Below are positions 10,211 to 20,032 of a DNA stretch of 64,000 nt, one piece after another. A program made the translations under genes and the position numbers. Source of the stretch: Papaver somniferum (taxonomy: Eukaryota; Streptophyta; Magnoliopsida; Ranunculales; Papaveraceae); assembly GCF_003573695.1 (NCBI RefSeq), contig NC_039362.1, positions 17,318,063 to 17,382,062 of the forward strand, in the 5' to 3' direction. The notes beneath the pieces were generated by a model. It worked only from the letters and a program-made list of their open reading frames with translations. It did no database searches and was not told the DNA's origin. Each line of letters opens with the position of its first letter. Position 1 is the first letter of the stretch.

Positions 10211-11411
10211 ATGATTTGACCTACAGAGACCAAACCAACAGACTCGTTAGAATTAACCCGGACGATCCAATCGAAATCCTTAGTTCTGAGGTAGACAGTC
10301 CAGATCAATCAGAACAATGGAAGAACCCCGTACACTCAAAGATTATATGTACCCACTAGAACTAGTCAACCATCTTGTATTGTGCTACCAGAAGCCAATG
10401 GCCATTATGAGCTGAAATCAAGCACAATACAAATGCTTCCAGTTTTTAGAGGTGTAGAAAATGAAAACCCGTACCATCACGTGAGAGAGTTTGAGGAGAT
10501 TTGTGGAACTCTGCTTTCACTCAAATGTCTGACGAAATCCTAAAGTTGAGGCTTTTTCCTTTCTCCCTTAAAGATAAGGCCAAGGCCTGGCTGTATGCTT
10601 TACAGCCTCAATCCATCATGTCTGGGATGATCTCATCAAGGAGTTTTTCAAAAAGTTTTTCCCAAATCACAAGACTGCGACAATTCGTCAAAGTCTGAAT
10701 AGCTTTGTGCAATTAGAGGGTGAGACCCTAGCTAGATACTTGGAGAGATTCAATGAATTATTGCTCCAATGTCCCCATCATGGTTTTGAAAATGGAGACT
10801 TGTGCAAATTTTGTATGAGGGTCTAGATGTGTCCACCCGAACAACGGTTGAGTCAATGTGCATGGTCTTTTTGTAAATAAGACTGCTGATGCGTCTTGGG
10901 ACTTCCTGATTGAAGTAGCTGAGAACGCAACAGTGGGAATCCATTCGTGACCTAGAAAGACTACACCTGTAGCTAGAGTCCATAGGATTGAGTCTGATTT
11001 TGAAGAAGTGCAAGATGGCTGCGCTAGCAAGAAGAATAGAAGCGTTAGAACTACAGAAAAACGCAAACCCTTCTCCCACTACCTTTTGTGAACATGTCGA
11101 AATGGCTATGTGCTCTATGTAATGGATCTGATCACCAAGTCAATGAGTGTCCGGAAATGCATGCATTCCAGGAATCTAAGCTTGAGCAAGCAAATGCTAT
11201 GTTTCAAAAACAAGAGCACAACCCATATTCACAGACCTACAATCCAGGATGGAGAAACCACCCCAACTTTTCATGGTCCAAAGGCCCTGCCCAAGGAGGA
11301 CCATCTCAACCAAATCAAGGCTATCAAAACAACCAAGGCTACCAATACCCTAGAAATCCTCAACAGCAGTCGTACCCTCAATACACTGCTGAAGAAATTG
11401 TCCAGCATTGA
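10211..11411 (+). pseudogene. gag: E2 gag, broken by several frameshifts
   Basis: Aligned by eye to E1 1804-3050, this is Gag with the same capsid blocks (KAKAWLYALQP near 10585) and a CCHC zinc knuckle near 11107-11150 (C-X2-C-X4-H-X4-C). Single missing bases relative to E1 occur near 10214, 10350, 10513, 10622, 10860 and 10950, with a larger loss near 10922. Unlike E1, it has GGA rather than TAG at the stop position near 10793. The zinc-knuckle frame (11088-11411) ends at a TGA, and the downstream Gag frame is picked up in another phase at about 11380. Not translatable as one protein. Confidence 0.85.
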
Positions 11412-13107
11412 AGAAAGTATCAATCAATTGACCCAACATCTGATGAAAAACGAGAAAGCAACTGATCAGCGAGTCACCGCTCTAGAACTACAGATGGGTC
11501 AAATTTGCGATGCATTGAATACAAGAGAAAAGGGTAAACTTCCTAGCCAACCCCAACAAGAACCAAAGAGGATATTTCAAGCAGGCACAACATCATCATC
11601 TTGCGAAAGAACCTCACCCGATCAAGTCCATTCCATCACCACTCTCCGAAGTGGTAAAGTTGTTGAGAACAATGTAGGCATACCACAAACAAGTGAATCT
11701 GAGCCAAACTTAGCATTGCCTACACCACCTAAGGAAACCTCAGTCCAAAAAGAATCCGAGCACATTAGTGAAGCCGACAAACCTACTGCTAGGAATGTCC
11801 CTCTACCTCCTAATGTTCCTATTGCTCCTTTTCCTCAGAGGTTAGTTCGCCAACAGATAAGCACCCACTACAATGAGATGTTAGAACTGTTCAAAAGAGT
11901 CAACATCAACATTCCTTTTCTTGAGGCAATTAAGCAAATCCCTGCATATGCCAAATTCCTCAAAGATTTGTGCACTCAAAAGCGCAAGATTAATGTGCAC
12001 AAGCGTGCTTTCTTAGCTGAACAAGTGAGTTCCATTATTCTCAACAAAACTCCACCCAAGTTTAAGGACCCAGGTTGTCCAACAATCTCTTGCACTATCG
12101 GAGAACACACGGTCAATAGAGCTTTATTAGATCTAGGTGCAAGTGTGAACCTCCTGCCATATTCTGTTTATGTGCAGTTAGGTCTTGGAGAGTTGAAGCC
12201 TACACCTATAACTCTCCAATTGGCAGATCGATCTGTCAAAGTTCCTCGTGGAGTGGTAGAAGACGTTTTGATTAAGGTTGAAAAATTCTATTTTCCTGTA
12301 GACTTCATTGTCTTAGACACCCAACCTGTCCAAAACCCAAATTGTCACATTCCTGTCATTCTAGGACGTCCATTCCTGGCGACGTCCAATGCGATCATCA
12401 ACTGTCGGAACGGAGTGTTGAAACTCTCTTTTGGAAACATGACTGTAGAATTGAATGCGTTTAATGTTAGTCAACAACCTGTGAATCTTGATGATGAGGT
12501 ACATGAAGTCAATATGATTGAGAGTTTGATACAAGATTCATTGACTAGCATTATGTCAAAAGATCCCCTGCAAGCATGTTTGGAAGGTGTTAACTTGGAG
12601 TTGTATGATGATGAATACACTAGTGAAGTCCAATCTTTGCTCGAATCTGTACCTCAAATGGACATCACTAAGTGGCAGAATACAGTGGAACAACCCCCAC
12701 TTTCTGAGGAGTTTGTTATATCTTCGGACGAGTCGCCTAAGGCCAACCAGGAATTGAAACCATTACCTGAGACTTTGAAGTATGCATTTCTAGGTCCTTC
12801 TGATACTTTACCTGTTATCATTTCTTCACAATTAAACATAGAACAGGAAAACAAGCTTTTAGGAGTCCTTGAGGAGCAGAAAGAAGCCTTAGGATGGACC
12901 ATCTCAGATCTCAAAGGGATAAGCCCCACCATTTGCATGCACCACATTAATCTTGAAGAGAACGCCAAACCATCTAGGGAAATGCAAAGGAGACTTAACC
13001 CTAACATGAGAGAAGTCGTTAAGAGTGAGATCTTGAAGCTACTGATGCGGGTATCATATATCCGATTTCAGATAGTAAATGGGTTAGTCCCATCAAGTTG
13101 TGCCTAA
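11380..13107 (+). CDS. pol: E2 Gag tail, protease and start of RT (open segment)
   Basis: This is the largest open piece of E2; the genuine frame begins at about 11380 although it stays open from 11110. It encodes the Gag tail after the zinc knuckle, a linker, and the aspartic protease with LDLGAS (about 12126-12143), and it reaches the first RT block (about 12890-13040). A missing base near 13041 shifts the frame and it closes at 13107. Compared with E1, the post-Gag linker has an insertion with a Gln/Ser-rich stretch. Confidence 0.85.
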   Translation, partial: NTLLKKLSSIEESINQLTQHLMKNEKATDQRVTALELQMGQICDALNTREKGKLPSQPQQEPKRIFQAGTTSSSCERTSPDQVHSITTLRSGKVVENNVGIPQTSESEPNLALPTPPKETSVQKESEHISEADKPTARNVPLPPNVPIAPFPQRLVRQQISTHYNEMLELFKRVNINIPFLEAIKQIPAYAKFLKDLCTQKRKINVHKRAFLAEQVSSIILNKTPPKFKDPGCPTISCTIGEHTVNRALLDLGASVNLLPYSVYVQLGLGELKPTPITLQLADRSVKVPRGVVEDVLIKVEKFYFPVDFIVLDTQPVQNPNCHIPVILGRPFLATSNAIINCRNGVLKLSFGNMTVELNAFNVSQQPVNLDDEVHEVNMIESLIQDSLTSIMSKDPLQACLEGVNLELYDDEYTSEVQSLLESVPQMDITKWQNTVEQPPLSEEFVISSDESPKANQELKPLPETLKYAFLGPSDTLPVIISSQLNIEQENKLLGVLEEQKEALGWTISDLKGISPTICMHHINLEENAKPSREMQRRLNPNMREVVKSEILKLLMRVSYIRFQIVNGLVPSSCA

Positions 13108-14086
13108 AAAGTCAGGCATTACTGTAGTTCGGAACGAAAAGAATGAGTTAGTCCCTTCACGTACAACCACAGGATGGCGAGTATGTGTCGACTACAGGAA
13201 GTTGAACACAGTAACAAGGAAGGATCACTTCCCGCTCCCTTTCATAGACCAAATGCTAGAACGTGTGTCTGGACACAGTCACTACTGTTTTCTAGATGGC
13301 TTTTCCGGTTATAACCAAATCCACATTGCACCAGAAGATCAGGAAAAAACTACATTCACGTGTCCATTTGGGACATTTGCTTTTAGACGTATGCCCTTCG
13401 GGCTGTGTAATGCACCCGCTACTTTTCAGCGGTGCATGATGAGCATTTTTTCAGACATGATAGATAGTTTTCTCGAGATCTTTATGGATGATTTCTCTGT
13501 GTTTGGTTCCTCTTTTGACGAATGTTTGGACCATCTAGTCCTTGTGCTATCAAGATGTAAGCAAAAGAATCTGATTTTAAACTGGGAAAAATGCCACTTC
13601 ATGGTGAACTCCGGCATAGTTCTAGGACACATCGTATCGGAAAAAGGAATTGAAGTAGATAAAGCTAAAGTCGACCTCATTCAGCAATTACCTCAACCCC
13701 ACTCTGTGAAGGGGATTCGATCATTTTTAGGTCACGCTGGGTTCTACCGGCGATTCATCAAAAACTTTAGCCAAATCTCAAGACCTTTGTGTAACCTACT
13801 TGCCAAAGATGTTGTCTTTAACTTCGATGCTGCTTGTGTGAAGGCATGGGAAGAACTCAAGACTCTCCTCACCACCGCTCCTATAGTCCGACCACCAGAT
13901 TGGAAACTGCCGTTCGAGCTCATGTGTGATGCCTCTGATTATGCCGTTGGCGCTGTTCTAGGGCAACGTGTTGATAGACTACCATATGTGATATACTATG
14001 CTAGTAAAACTCTTAATGATGCTCAACTCAACTATTCGACTACCGAGAAGGAGTTACTTGCCGTGGTTTGCATTAGACAAGTTTAG
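13100..14086 (+). CDS. pol: E2 RT core and first half of RNase H (open segment)
   Basis: 328 residues. The RT palm is intact by sequence: DYRKLN, the [10 protein letters not shown] block with its catalytic Asp, [15 protein letters not shown], and FMDDFSVFG near 13484-13510. RNase H follows with a [12 protein letters not shown] motif near 13921 and TEKELLAV near 14041. The frame is lost at about 14075, inside RNase H. This segment shows what E1 lost in its 510-base deletion. Confidence 0.87.
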   Translation: MPKKSGITVVRNEKNELVPSRTTTGWRVCVDYRKLNTVTRKDHFPLPFIDQMLERVSGHSHYCFLDGFSGYNQIHIAPEDQEKTTFTCPFGTFAFRRMPFGLCNAPATFQRCMMSIFSDMIDSFLEIFMDDFSVFGSSFDECLDHLVLVLSRCKQKNLILNWEKCHFMVNSGIVLGHIVSEKGIEVDKAKVDLIQQLPQPHSVKGIRSFLGHAGFYRRFIKNFSQISRPLCNLLAKDVVFNFDAACVKAWEELKTLLTTAPIVRPPDWKLPFELMCDASDYAVGAVLGQRVDRLPYVIYYASKTLNDAQLNYSTTEKELLAVVCIRQV

Positions 14087-14270
14087 ATCTTATCTGATAG
14101 GGTCTAAGATCATCATATACACAGACCATGCGGCTTTGAAGTATCTTCTTTCCAAGAAGGATGCTAAAGCTCGCCTTATTCGATGGATACTCTTATTACA
14201 GGAATTCGACATCGAAATCCGTGATAAGAAGGGGTGTGAAATGTGGTTGCTGATCACTTGTCTAGATTAA
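14075..14270 (+). pseudogene. pol: E2 RNase H, second half, frameshifted
   Basis: In a new frame the sequence continues RNase H: a [11 protein letters not shown] block near 14118-14150 contains a catalytic Asp, and a [13 protein letters not shown] block follows. The frame ends at TAA 14268-14270, and a further shift near 14240 leads into the linker before integrase. Confidence 0.75.
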
Positions 14271-15109
14271 CTTTAGAGTCTATTCATGAATCTGAGCTGA
14301 TTAGAGAATCATTCCCAGATGAACAGCTGATGTCTATCTCAGACCTTCCTTGGTTTGCTGATATCGTAACTACCTTGCTGCAGGTAGGATGCCCTCACAT
14401 TGGTCGAGACAAGACCGCTATAAGTTTTTGGCTGAAGTTAAACACTTCATTGGGATGACCCATATCTGTTTAAGTATTGCCAGGACCAAATCATTAGGAG
14501 ATGTGTCCCCAACACTGAACAGAAAGATGTGATATCTTTTGCCATGACCAGGCATGTGGAGGCCATTTCAGTGCCAAGAAAACCGCTGCAAAGATCTTGC
14601 AGTGTGGATTCTATTGGCCATCATTGTTCAAGGATTGCCATGATTATTGTGTTGCTTGTGAACGCTGTCAAAAGCTAGGAAGCATTTCGAGGAGAAACAT
14701 GATGCCATTGAACCCCATTCTGATTGTGGAGATTTTTGATGTTTGGGGGATCGACTTCATGGGTCCATTCCCTATTTCTGACGGTAGATTGTACATCCTA
14801 GTCGCAGTTGATTACGTTTCTAAGTGGGTAGAAGCCATAGCAACCAGAACAAATGACCACAAGGTGGTACTTTCATTCCTAAAGGAAAACATATTCGCAC
14901 GTTTTGGTACCCCTAGAGCTATCATCAGTGACGGCGGTTCACATTTTCGTAACAAGTACTTTGAGTCTTTAGTACGCAAGTATGGCATAACTCACAAGGT
15001 TGCTACTCCGTACCACCCTCAGACTAGTGGACAAGTAGAAGTTTCTAATAGGGAAATTAAGCACATTCTGGAGAAGACGGTAACCCGTCTAGGAAAGATT
15101 GGTCATTAA
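14271..15109 (+). pseudogene. pol: E2 integrase zinc finger and DDE core, frameshifted
   Basis: The linker ([16 protein letters not shown] near 14320) is followed by shifts near 14370, 14420, 14448 and 14539, so the HHCC zinc finger (about 14540-14680) is split between frames. From 14597 a 170-residue frame is open through the catalytic core: the first Asp near 14754, the second in SDGG near 14932, and Glu in GQVEV near 15038. It runs out of frame at about 15083, where E2 lacks one base present in E1, and stops at 15109. Confidence 0.82.
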
Positions 15110-15636
15110 GGTTGAATGATGCTTTGTGGGCCTATAGAACAGCTTATAAGACACCAATTGGCATGTCCCCCTATCGTCTAGTGTATGGAAACCGTGCCAT
15201 CTACCTGTGGAATTAGAACATCGTGCCTACTGGGCAATCAAGGAGCTGAACTTTTCTCTGGACGAAGCTGGAATTCAAAGGAAACTTCAACTCAACGAGT
15301 TGGAAGAATTGAGGAATGAGGCTTATGACAGTGCCAAGCTGTACAAGCAGAAGATGAAGATGTTTCATGACAAGCGTATTCTGCGCAAATCCTTCACTCC
15401 TGGTCAGAAAGTCTTGCTATGACTCCCGATTACATCTTTTTCCAGGAAAACTGCGTTCCAGATGGAAGGGTCCGTACCTAGTACGCACAGTTTTTCCTCA
15501 TGGAGCTGTAGAGTTGGAGGATGTCTCCAACAAGAACGTTTTCAAAGTCAACGGGCAGAGATTAAAGCCATTCCTTGAGCCATTCCCACCCGACATTGAA
15601 ACAACCAACCTGGAGGACCCGGTCTATGTGGACTAA
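15110..15636 (+). pseudogene. pol: E2 integrase C-terminal region, frameshifted
   Basis: Homologous to E1 6189-6714. A missing base near 15190 and two missing bases near 15418 split it into frames 15207-15422 and 15367-15636. The last frame holds the WKGPY module and ends with the same TAA context as E1. No chromodomain follows. Confidence 0.82.
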
Positions 15637-15983
15637 ACTAGTCCACTCTTTCCCTAAATAACCAAACAGTTTTCCAAAATTTTTTCCCCTAAAAACCAAA
15701 ATTTTCTTTTTCCCATCCAAACCAAATGTCTCCCGACAAAACCAAAATTTTCCAAAAAGTCCAATCCCATTAAAAACCAAATTTTCTTGTAGATAATGTG
15801 TTAGTTAAATTTCCTTTTGTATATATTTTGTGCTCATCCATTGTGACTGCTAATATGATGGATTTTTGCCTTGAATAACGGAGTTTTAATCGAGCTCACC
15901 GTACAATCGGGTATTCTCTCTCCTTTTACTCTACTCAGCATGTTCCTCTTCATATATTGTTTATAATTCTTTCCATTTTGAAA

Positions 15984-16017
15984 CATTGAGGACAATGTTT
16001 AGTTTAGGTTTGGGGGT
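15984..16017 (+). promoter_or_regulatory. Internal hairpin with polypurine-like tract (E2)
   Basis: CATTG-AGGA-CAATG (15984-15997) is a perfect 5-bp stem with an AGGA loop, followed by TTTAGTTTAGGTTTGGGGG. It looks like a second polypurine tract 1.2 kb before the real one. The same hairpin and tract occur in E3 on the minus strand at 21667-21701. Its role is inferred from conservation between elements with different coding content. Confidence 0.6.
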
Positions 16018-16081
16018 AGATAGATACCATGATAATATGCTATAATTGAAAACGAACTCCTTCTTTTTGAAAAAATGAAAA

Positions 16082-16089
16082 ATTCAAAA

Positions 16090-16121
<32 letters not shown>

Positions 16122-16504
16122 AAAAAAAAAAAAATGGAGCTCATTTACCTTGAAATGTTGACTCTTGTGCAAATATGTATTATTAGGAGTCTTAGTCTAG
16201 ATATTTAGGCACCCTGATTCTAGCACAATTCACATAGTGATAAGAAATTTGCACGCGCACGATCTACCAATACATGTATGGCCTCGATCTTCAAGGTGTT
16301 GGATAGGAAGTTACGATTGCCAATCACTTTAGAATACTGAACGAAACTTGACTAGCTTGTTCTTTGGTTGGTTGGGATAGAAGGTGGAGGTTACATTAAG
16401 AAAGACAACCATCGAATTTAACTGGGTGCATCAAAAAGGGCTACCTCTTGCAAAGTGTCATGTAATTTTGTTTCTTTTGTTATGTATCAAAAGTGTTTCC
16501 TTTT

Positions 16505-16545
<41 letters not shown>

Positions 16546-16579
16546 GATGTATATATTCAGAAAAAAAAAAAAATATAAT

Positions 16580-16616
<37 letters not shown>
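16082..16616. repeat. A-rich low-complexity runs
   Basis: Long A runs at 16082-16136, 16504-16544 and 16561-16616 lie in E2 noncoding sequence. Their lengths are typical places for assembly error. The Lys-rich frames they create are not genes. Confidence 0.85.
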
Positions 16617-16619
<3 letters not shown>

Positions 16620-17200
16620 AGTATTTATCAATTCCATCATCTCTTGTTCCAAAAATAAAAAGAGATTGTCAATGTAAATAAGAGTCATGTAAATAGTCAT
16701 CTTTTGTTGTTTCTTTGTAATAAGCAAGGAGGGTGTATGCCATTGATGTACAACGCGAGAAATTGTGAAATACCTCCAACTCATTCACAATTCTCGTAAA
16801 GTCCGGACAGCTAGCTAGATTTCGACCTCAGTTCTTAGCCTGAGAAACTATCTCTTGGTGATTAGTAGTCATGACTTCAGATCTTTCTTTACACATGTGT
16901 AGATACACTTTACACTCTTATCACATGTCCTTATTTGTTATCAGTGCTAGGATTGTGCCTTGATAGCTAGATTGACATCTCCATTTTGCTGTGAGCTTCT
17001 ACTGTCTTGCACATGTCACATTTGATGGAATCTGAGCTTATATTTTGACCTAGAACTTTGTAGGTACGTTCTAAGCAAACCTTCACGAGACTTCAACTCG
17101 TCCACTAGGGACACTTAGTGGTTTAAAAGGCTTAGTGCATACGCTAAATGCATTCGAGAGACCAGCGACAGTGGTATAGTAGGATTTCCTTAGTTTGTTT

Positions 17201-17237
17201 TACTTGAGGACAAGTAAAATTCAGGTTTGGGGGTATT
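17201..17237 (+). promoter_or_regulatory. Polypurine tract of E2 with upstream hairpin
   Basis: TACTTG-AGGA-CAAGTA (17201-17216) is a perfect 6-bp stem with an AGGA loop. It is followed by AAATTCAGGTTTGGGGGTATT, which ends exactly at the 3' LTR start (17238). The purine-rich tract is the expected primer for plus-strand synthesis. Confidence 0.85.
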
Positions 17238-19536
17238 TGATGAGTGCTAAATAGTGCATATTTATTATATTTTTGTTGGCATTTAACTCATCTTTTGTGC
17301 ATTAATTCTACATTTTATCCCATATTCTGTATTTTCATTGTTTTCAAGAATAAATATTTTTCTTACTTAATTTTATTTTTAGGTAAAATAAATCTGGATG
17401 AAGTGCGGAGCAAAAAGAGCAGAAAAAGTAAAAAGCCGCGAGGAAGCCGCGCGAAGAATGTTGTGCACAAGACCAAGAGGTAGAAATGGGCTCAAGAAGG
17501 AGGAATTGTTCTTAAAGAAGTTATGGGCCTGGCATACCCAAGGCCCAAAACCCTTTCTCAAACCCATTTCCACTACCCAAGCCCGTATCGGATTTCAGCC
17601 GTCAGATTGAAGCATCTCAGCATCCTACGGTCGCTCCATCAGCACATCAAACTCCGAAGCTCCGCTTTACATCGCAACGCCGATCTCCATCTTGGGCCGT
17701 CCTTTTCGTTGCATTCCTCCATCCGACGGTCGCTACCCACATCCCATCTCATCGTTGGATCCACCTACCATCGTCACATCTACGGATCAGCTCACCAAAC
17801 ATCGACTCAGATAATCCCCGCCTCACACCCTAGCAACAAATATCTTCTTCCCAACCAAACACTCCTTTCTTCTTCCCATCGAGAACTTCTTCCCTCTGCA
17901 GAGAACAGCTCTGCCACCACCATCACCTTCTGCCATCGCCATCACCCCTACCAGCCATTACAGCCACCCTACATCAAATACAACCAAAACCCATCCTTCC
18001 CCCATCATCCTATGCTACCTATTTCACTGATTTCACACTCCCTCTCTCTGTTAGGGTCTTGAAATCAATGAACTAGGTTGATAAGCAGAGGAAGGTCGAG
18101 CTGGAGCGTAGCGGCATGGAAGACATGAAGAGGAGCAGGAAGAAGAGCAGCAGGAGTATGGGTGAGAATTGTCATGTCACTCTCTTTATTTTCAGAAAAC
18201 CTAATTTTTTGTTTTTGGGGATTCACCATTTGGGTTGAGTATCTGATATAAAATGGTGCACTGTAACATTGTAAAGGAAGGAGGAGAAGAGTCCCAAGTT
18301 TATTTTCAGTAAGAATTTTTCTATCAATTGTTTTTTTTTGTTCTTTGTCCTGCTACTGTTAATTTTTCTCCATGAACACCAACACTCTTAGTATCATGTT
18401 AGGTTCTCTAACTATGAACTAAGTATCTTAACTGGGGCTAAGATGAAACCCTTAGCCTGAATGCTAATTTGTGTGCTGATGTGCTGCTATTTATGCCAAG
18501 ATAACTGTGCAGGATAAAATTTTTGTATTGAACACATGTTGCTTTCACCTAGAATGTCAAGCATCCTAGGTAGTTAGAGTTTCTCTATGTTTGTTCACTA
18601 ACTCTACATTGCTTGTTATTGTGTTTGATTAGTTGTGCTTTAAACAGACAACTAATACTTGCCTTGATTGAGTGATTGGAGGTAGTTTATCCATTCAAAG
18701 AAGATAAAGTAGTTCATTAGTTCACATGTTAGTATGGGCTGAGAGGTGAATTCTCAACCCCAGTTTCCATTCATCTGATTCTCCACCTCTATCTTACAGT
18801 TCAGAAATTTTCACCCTGCTCATTTGCTTGTTCATCTTCAGTTCTCTGTATAACCTTGCTTCAGTCTCAATGATTGAATTAGTGTAATGATTGCCTCAAA
18901 TTCTGTTGCTCAGTTAATGTTAATGAGTAGTTTTAATGATTTATGATTAGTTCTCAGAAATCAATGCTAGTCTTAATGCTCAGTTAGTGGTTAATGATTA
19001 ATAGTAATGACTCAGTTAATGTTAATGATTGGTAGTTGTGATTAATGCTTAAAGGAATAAAAGCTGTGTTGAATCTGAGGCTAATCTGAAATCAATGCAG
19101 TGAAGAAAAAAACTGTTAGTGAGAAATTAATGCTGTTCTGTGACTTTCTGTTTGAAATAAATGAGAGCTTTGAGTAATGATTAGCAACTGTAATGATTGA
19201 GTAGTTAAGCATCCGTTTGAAATAAATGTTAGCCTGATTATGATTGAGGAGTTAATGCTAGCTCAGTAATAAATGCTTATGGTTGTGAAGTTTATGCCTG
19301 TTTTGTAATAGTTGTTAGTGAAGAATAAATGCTGCTTCTGTGTAATGATTGGGAAGTAATAACTGCCAATGATTAGTGCTGTTTAATGTTGATGATTGGG
19401 TTTGTTTAGTGTCACAATAAGAAAGATCAAATTTGCTCCCCCTTGTCCCTGTGGAACTGACCTGTGCTTGCCTTGTGTTGCTTGCCGACACTGTGCACTT
19501 GCAGTAGAATTTTTAGGACCATTCCTAGTCCCAACA
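17238..19536 (+). repeat. 3' LTR of E2
   Basis: Starts TGATGAGTGC directly after the polypurine tract and ends CCCAACA before the GTGTC duplication (19537-19541). At 2299 bases it is slightly shorter than the 5' LTR because of small indels in the first 600 bases. Confidence 0.95.
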
Positions 19537-19541
19537 GTGTC

Positions 19542-20000
19542 CTTAACATATTTTTGAATTCTGGCTTCCCCTCAGTAAATGACATGACTCCCTTGAGAAA
19601 TTCCTTTGAAACTTGATAGCCCCTTAACAGAACGACTACCCCTTAACGTACAATTGCGGTGTCAATAACCACTTGCCCTTTTATGCTTGAAGTTCTTGTT
19701 TTTGCTCATAACTTCTTCATACGGACTCGGAATGACTCCATTCTTTCGCCATTGACTTCGTCTTCTCGTCGTCCAAAAAATGATGACTATAAATACTCCA
19801 TTTGGACGAGTTCCACTGGGTCTTTGGCCTTTCTCCACATGTAAACTTCATTTTTGTAGCTTTTTCCACTTCTTTTCAGATGATTCTCCTAACAAAACAC
19901 AAATAAAAGAAAACAAGCATAATATACAATAATTTCCAAGAAAACCAACAAATACTAGCATGGAATTAACACTAAATATATGTGAAATATGCACTTATAA
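19542..20000 (-). repeat. 3' LTR of E3, remainder after E2
   Basis: Matches 25456-25912 with roughly ten differences. On the minus strand the LTR should begin TGATAAGTGC as in the right copy; here the second base is changed (plus strand ends CTTATAA instead of CTTATCA). The frame at 19659-19844 has a counterpart at 25572-25757 because both are LTR, not because it is a gene. Confidence 0.9.
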
Positions 20001-20032
20001 AATTCCCCCACACTTAGCTTTTGCTAGTCCTC
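20001..20032 (-). promoter_or_regulatory. Polypurine tract of E3
   Basis: On the minus strand, GAGGACTAGCAAAAGCTAAG is followed by TGTGGGGGAATT up to the LTR start at 20000. This is a typical gypsy polypurine tract, and the preceding GAGGA word also occurs in the hairpins of E2. Confidence 0.8.

Larger units (their letters stand above)
15637..17200 (+). other. 3' noncoding block of E2
   Basis: This 1.6-kb stretch has no supported gene and no env-like frame. It contains an internal hairpin plus G5 tract at 15984-16017, A-rich low-complexity runs at 16082-16136 and 16504-16616 (which create Lys-only frames), and AT-rich sequence leading to the true polypurine tract. Confidence 0.7.
7096..19536 (+). 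mobile_element. E2: complete Ty3/gypsy Athila-lineage retrotransposon with degraded gag-pol
   Basis: LTRs at 7096-9426 and 17238-19536 enclose primer site, leader, gag-pol remains, 3' noncoding block and polypurine tract. The target duplication is GTGTC (7091-7095 and 19537-19541). The uninterrupted target is preserved at 25442-25460 in the other LTR of E3, which proves that E2 inserted into the E3 LTR. Length is 12.4 kb, normal for Athila elements. Many frameshifts make it non-coding, yet most of the two LTRs is nearly identical. Confidence 0.95.

Noticed and set aside
16384..16681. Lys-only frames
   Set aside because: Products of long A runs in noncoding E2 sequence.
15637..17237. An env-like gene after Athila pol
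   Set aside because: Some Athila elements have one, but here no frame of useful length or membrane-type sequence exists in either E1 or E2.
17523..18062. 179-residue frame in the E2 3' LTR, with a shorter counterpart in the 5' LTR
   Set aside because: It lies fully inside an LTR, is His/Ser/Pro-rich without a domain, and is broken in the other LTR.
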